Part shown: positions 45,094 to 51,534 of the stretch, in pieces | Position numbering within the stretch: the first letter of the stretch is position 1 | Layout: each line of letters begins with the position of its first letter | Assembly: GCF_000287055.2 (NCBI RefSeq) | Contig: NZ_AJYQ02000092.1 | Span: 1-51,534 of the forward strand | Direction: 5' to 3' | From: Vibrio genomosp. F10 str. ZF-129 | GTDB lineage: Bacteria > Pseudomonadota > Gammaproteobacteria > Enterobacterales > Vibrionaceae | DNA: 51,534 nt | Notes under the pieces: generated by a model | Database searches by the model: none | Told to the model about the DNA's origin: nothing | The model's input: only the letters and a program-made list of their open reading frames with translations | Made by a program: the position numbers and the translations under genes

Positions 45094-47316
45094 ATGGTTG
45101 CGGTAAGAAGCGCGCATTTAAACCCAAACGAGCAGTTTGATTTAGATAACTGGGTGGCTAGCCTAGGACAAGACAAGAATATTACCAAGCGACTTAAAGA
45201 AGTGTATCGCCATTGTGAAAAAGTGGTGGAAGGTCGTGAAGATGCGCAGTTGCTATTATGGCGCGGGCGTGAAATGAACGAAATTTTAGTGACTTTGTCT
45301 ATGGATAAAGCCACGTTAGTCGCTGCCCAGCTTTTCCCGTTAGTATCGGTTGGTGCCTTTGAACGAGAACTCTTTGAAGAGAGTTACGGCAAAGAGACGA
45401 TCAAGCTGATTGATGGCGTTGAAGAAATGGCCGCGCTTGGTCAGTTGAACGTGACACTTGAGGGCAGTGCCGCTTCCAATCAGGTTGATAATGTTCGTCG
45501 GATGTTATTGGCGATGGTCGACGATTTTCGTTGTGTCGTTATCAAACTGGCTGAGCGAATTTGTAATCTTATTGAAGTAAAAAAGGCCCCAGATGATGTG
45601 CGTAGAGCGGCAGCAAAAGAGTGTGCCAACATTTACGCGCCATTGGCGAACCGCTTGGGTATCGGTCAGCTAAAGTGGGAAATTGAAGATTATGCTTTCC
45701 GTTACCAGCAGCCCGAAACGTACAAACAAATTGCTAAACAGCTTTCGGAGCGTCGCATTGTCCGTGAGCAGTACATTACTGATTTTGTTGATGACTTAAC
45801 GTCTGAAATGACGGTGTCTAGTATTAATGCTGAAGTCAGTGGGCGACCTAAACATATTTACAGCATTTGGCGAAAAATGCAGAAAAAGAGCTTAGAGTTT
45901 GACGAGCTTTTTGATGTCCGCGCCGTACGAATCATTGCCGATCAATTGCAAGATTGTTACGCCGCATTAGGTGTTGTCCATACGAAATACAAACACCTTC
46001 CGAGCGAGTTTGACGACTATGTCGCCAACCCAAAACCCAATGGTTATCAGTCTATCCATACCGTCGTTTTAGGGCCTGAAGGTAAAACCATAGAGATTCA
46101 GATCAGAACGAAGCAGATGCATGAAGATTCTGAGCTAGGTGTGGCGGCTCACTGGAAATACAAAGAGGGCGCGTCTACGGTTCGAAGCGGTTACGACGAA
46201 AAGATCACCTGGTTGCGTAAACTGATTGACTGGCAAGAAGAGATGTCAGATTCAGGTGAAATGCTGGATGAAGTTCGAAGCCAAGTTTTTGATGACCGCG
46301 TTTATGCCTTTACGCCTCGCGGAGATGTGGTTGATTTACCTATGGGGGCGACGCCTCTGGATTTTGCCTACCACATTCACTCAATGGTTGGGCACCGCTG
46401 CATTGGTGCCAAAGTTGCGGGTCGTATTGTTCCGTTTACCCACAAACTCACCATGGGTGATCAAGTTGAAATCATTACCCAGAAAGAACCTAACCCTTCT
46501 CGTGACTGGCTAAACCCAACCTTAGGTTTTGTTCATTCAGGACGGGCGCGCGCTAAAATCAATGCATGGTTTAGAAAACAAAGCCGAGAGAAAAACCTAG
46601 AAGCGGGTAAAGAGATTCTAGAGGCGGAATTAGCAAAGGTTGGTGCAACTCTAAAACATGCACAGGAGTACGCCTTAAAACGGTTTAATGTCAATACAAC
46701 CGATGAGCTTTACGCGGGGGTTGGCAGTGGTGATTTGCGGATTAATCAGGTGGTTAATCACATTAACGCATTAGTGAATAAGCCCACTGCAGAAGAAGAA
46801 GATCAACAAGCTCTGGAACGATTGCAAGAGGCAGAAAATAAACCGGTTGTGCACAGTCGTCCAAAGAAAGATGCGGTCGTTGTTGAGGGCGTTGATAACT
46901 TAATGACGCATTTAGCGCGTTGTTGTCAGCCTATTCCTGGTGATGAAATTAAAGGGTATATCACTCAAGGCCGAGGTATTTCCGTTCACCGAGCTGACTG
47001 TGAGCAGCTAGCGGAGCTGAACCACCACGCACCAGAGCGTATCATCGATACAGTGTGGGGAAGCGGCTTTGTTGGATCTTACATCTTAACGGTGCGTATT
47101 GAGGCGATGGAGCGAAGCGGATTATTGAAAGATATTACCTCGTTGCTCGCGAACGAAAAAATCAAAGTCACCAGCATGAAGAGTCGTAGTGATTATAAGC
47201 GACAGCTATCAATCATGGATTTTGATTTAGAGCTGAGTAATATCGAGATTTTGGGCCGAGTCACCCAGCGCGTAGAGCAATTGAAAGATGTGATGAGCGT
47301 GAAACGTCTAGGCTAA
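45094..47316 (+). CDS. relA: (p)ppGpp synthetase RelA
   Basis: RelA makes (p)ppGpp when uncharged tRNA enters the ribosome. The 740 residues match. The N-terminal hydrolase-like domain lacks the HD pair expected in SpoT, so it is inactive, as usual for RelA. The synthetase domain begins GRPKHIYSIWRKMQ near residue 250 and includes DYVANPKPNGYQSIHT. A TGS domain follows (VYAFTPRGDVVDLPMGATPLDFAYHIH), then the zinc-finger/CC region (ARCCQPIPGDEIKGYI) and an ACT/RRM domain. GATGAAAAGATGG at the start offers a modest ribosome binding site. Confidence 0.97.
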   Translation: MVAVRSAHLNPNEQFDLDNWVASLGQDKNITKRLKEVYRHCEKVVEGREDAQLLLWRGREMNEILVTLSMDKATLVAAQLFPLVSVGAFERELFEESYGKETIKLIDGVEEMAALGQLNVTLEGSAASNQVDNVRRMLLAMVDDFRCVVIKLAERICNLIEVKKAPDDVRRAAAKECANIYAPLANRLGIGQLKWEIEDYAFRYQQPETYKQIAKQLSERRIVREQYITDFVDDLTSEMTVSSINAEVSGRPKHIYSIWRKMQKKSLEFDELFDVRAVRIIADQLQDCYAALGVVHTKYKHLPSEFDDYVANPKPNGYQSIHTVVLGPEGKTIEIQIRTKQMHEDSELGVAAHWKYKEGASTVRSGYDEKITWLRKLIDWQEEMSDSGEMLDEVRSQVFDDRVYAFTPRGDVVDLPMGATPLDFAYHIHSMVGHRCIGAKVAGRIVPFTHKLTMGDQVEIITQKEPNPSRDWLNPTLGFVHSGRARAKINAWFRKQSREKNLEAGKEILEAELAKVGATLKHAQEYALKRFNVNTTDELYAGVGSGDLRINQVVNHINALVNKPTAEEEDQQALERLQEAENKPVVHSRPKKDAVVVEGVDNLMTHLARCCQPIPGDEIKGYITQGRGISVHRADCEQLAELNHHAPERIIDTVWGSGFVGSYILTVRIEAMERSGLLKDITSLLANEKIKVTSMKSRSDYKRQLSIMDFDLELSNIEILGRVTQRVEQLKDVMSVKRLG

Positions 47317-47446
47317 TTTTTTACGTCGTATTTAGCACTCTAACTGCGTTATGCTCGCACCATCACATAGGCGAGCTATGCAAAGGCGCCTCGAAAGTTT
47401 AAGCGCTAACGACCAAGTAAAAAACTCAGAGACAATAATGGAATCG

Positions 47447-47476
47447 AGGTGAGTGGTTTTGGCTGCTCACCTTTTT
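47447..47476 (+). terminator. Terminator between relA and mazG
   Basis: AGGTGAG (47447-47453) pairs with CTCACCT (47466-47472) around a 12-base loop, followed by T. It lies 130 bases past relA and 20 bases before the mazG start, so mazG may depend on read-through or on a promoter in the gap. Confidence 0.7.
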
Positions 47477-47495
47477 GTATAGAGGAATAAGAGAA

Positions 47496-48344
47496 ATGAG
47501 TCATCCAATTGAACAGTTAGAACAAATAATGGCGAAGCTACGTGATCCTGACAATGGCTGCCCTTGGGACCAAAAGCAAACCTTCGACACCATTATTCCT
47601 CACACCATAGAAGAGACCTATGAAGTGGTGGATGCGATTCATAATCGAGACTGGCCAAATTTAAAAGAAGAATTGGGTGATCTTCTGTTTCAAGTGATTT
47701 TCTATAGTCAAATCGCAAAGGAACAAGCGCTGTTTGATTTTTTAGATGTGGTAGACACGGTGAATGAAAAGCTCACTCGTCGTCACCCGCATGTATTTTC
47801 AGATGTTCAATTTGACAGCGAAGAAGCGATCAATGCCAACTGGGATATTGAAAAAGCGAAAGAGAAAGCGGCTAAAAATCAAGATAGAACGAAGAACCTC
47901 GACGATAACGGTGAACTGAAATTGGATAGTATTTTAGACGCTATCCCTAACTCGCTTCCTGCTCTTCCTCGTGCGATCAAAATTCAGAAGAAATGTGCTC
48001 AATTTGGTTTTGACTGGGACACGTTAGGGCCTGTTGTGGGAAAGATCCATGAAGAGATTGATGAGGTCATGGAAGAAGCGTTGCAAGCTGAGGTTGATTC
48101 AGAACGAGTAGAAAGTGAACTGGGTGATTTGCTCTTTGCAGTTGTGAATCTTTCTCGTCATTTGGGGCAAAACCCAGAGTCGGCATTAAGCAAAGCAAAC
48201 CTTAAATTTACCCGACGTTTTCAGCAGATTGAAGGGCTGGTGAATCAAAAAAACAAGACGTTAACGGATTTCAATTTGAAGCAACTCGATGCTATGTGGG
48301 ATGAAGTTAAGCGCTTAGAAAAGTTGAAGAAGAATCTAGAATAA
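47496..48344 (+). CDS. mazG: Nucleoside triphosphate pyrophosphohydrolase MazG
   Basis: MazG hydrolyses nucleoside triphosphates and limits aberrant dNTPs; in E. coli it also influences ppGpp. The 282 residues contain two MazG domains. The first has [32 protein letters not shown], then [18 protein letters not shown] with the metal-binding glutamates and aspartate. The second has [15 protein letters not shown] and [19 protein letters not shown]. The ATG at 47496 has AGAGGA 9 bases upstream; the frame is open seven codons further but lacks a site there. It does not belong to a mazEF toxin pair here. Confidence 0.94.
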   Translation: MSHPIEQLEQIMAKLRDPDNGCPWDQKQTFDTIIPHTIEETYEVVDAIHNRDWPNLKEELGDLLFQVIFYSQIAKEQALFDFLDVVDTVNEKLTRRHPHVFSDVQFDSEEAINANWDIEKAKEKAAKNQDRTKNLDDNGELKLDSILDAIPNSLPALPRAIKIQKKCAQFGFDWDTLGPVVGKIHEEIDEVMEEALQAEVDSERVESELGDLLFAVVNLSRHLGQNPESALSKANLKFTRRFQQIEGLVNQKNKTLTDFNLKQLDAMWDEVKRLEKLKKNLE

Positions 48345-48451
48345 ATCGTATTTTCTGTTTACTAGTGGGTGAAAGTTGACTCATTTTGAATATTGACTAA
48401 CTTAAAAGTGGTTAAACAATTTGATTTGGAGCAAAAAATAAAAAACCACAG

Positions 48452-50192
<1,741 letters not shown>

Positions 50193-50221
50193 GATTTTGA
50201 AGTAAGGAATACAGGCGGTGA

Positions 50222-51534
<1,313 letters not shown>

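Noticed and set aside
47496..48344. mazG as part of a mazEF toxin-antitoxin locus
   Set aside because: No mazE or mazF reading frame lies next to it; the neighbours are relA and pyrG.

Overview
The window is an ordinary chromosomal segment of a gammaproteobacterium of the family Vibrionaceae, most likely Vibrio in the broad sense. The evidence is the gene content and order (leuABCD and leuO next to an MJ1255/VC2487-type glycosyltransferase, fadD-like ligase, ilvIH, serA, rpiA; rpoE-rseABC-lepA-lepB-rnc-era-recO-pdxJ-acpS; barA/varS, rlmD, relA, mazG, pyrG, eno), the moderate GC content and the protein sequences. I see no insertion sequence, prophage, integron, CRISPR array or defence island.

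Layout. 1-390: distal end of an rRNA operon (5S end, hairpin, tRNA-Thr-GGT, second 5S, terminator). 416-1195: exported DUF547 protein. 1322-6438 (minus strand): leucine operon leuABCD with its own promoter, a Leu-rich leader peptide and an attenuator. 6502-11684: divergent TetR regulator with paired operator-like repeats, then an RND efflux pair (adaptor and pump). 11945-13525: a PAP2 phosphatase and a glycosyltransferase, apparently one unit. 13878-19450: leuO, long-chain acyl-CoA ligase, ilvI and ilvH. 19559-22998 (minus): serA, rpiA, fau, 6S RNA, zapA. 23274-26415: ygfB, ubiH, ubiI. 26495-28709 (minus): ytfK, a structured non-coding interval, a YbaK-type tRNA deacylase and ygfZ. 28942-29575: sdhE and ygfX. 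29629-31248 (minus): nadB. 31593-40733: the sigma-E operon followed by lepA, lepB, rnc, era, recO, pdxJ, acpS. 40730-43540 (minus): BarA/VarS hybrid kinase. 43708-51534: rlmD, relA, mazG, pyrG and the first 416 codons of eno.

Functional themes. Branched-chain amino acid synthesis (leuABCD, ilvIH) surrounds its likely regulator LeuO. Ubiquinone hydroxylases, flavin assembly (sdhE) and Fe-S repair (ygfZ) sit together. Envelope stress (rpoE-rseABC) is followed by translation, secretion and RNA-processing genes. RelA, MazG, BarA/VarS and YtfK are stress-signalling genes scattered through the window.

The least explained sequence is non-coding. The 564-base gap between ytfK and the YbaK-type gene holds a candidate small RNA or structured 3' UTR with a good terminator, nested inverted repeats upstream of ytfK, and a perfect 16-base palindrome. 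Other points are a five-copy AATCAG repeat, three consecutive hairpins between barA and rlmD, a near-consensus CRP site at a class II position upstream of pyrG, and GATTAAT-type inverted repeats upstream of both the TetR gene and leuO. I found no convincing wholly new multi-gene system. All positions were read by eye; no alignment, folding or database search was run.
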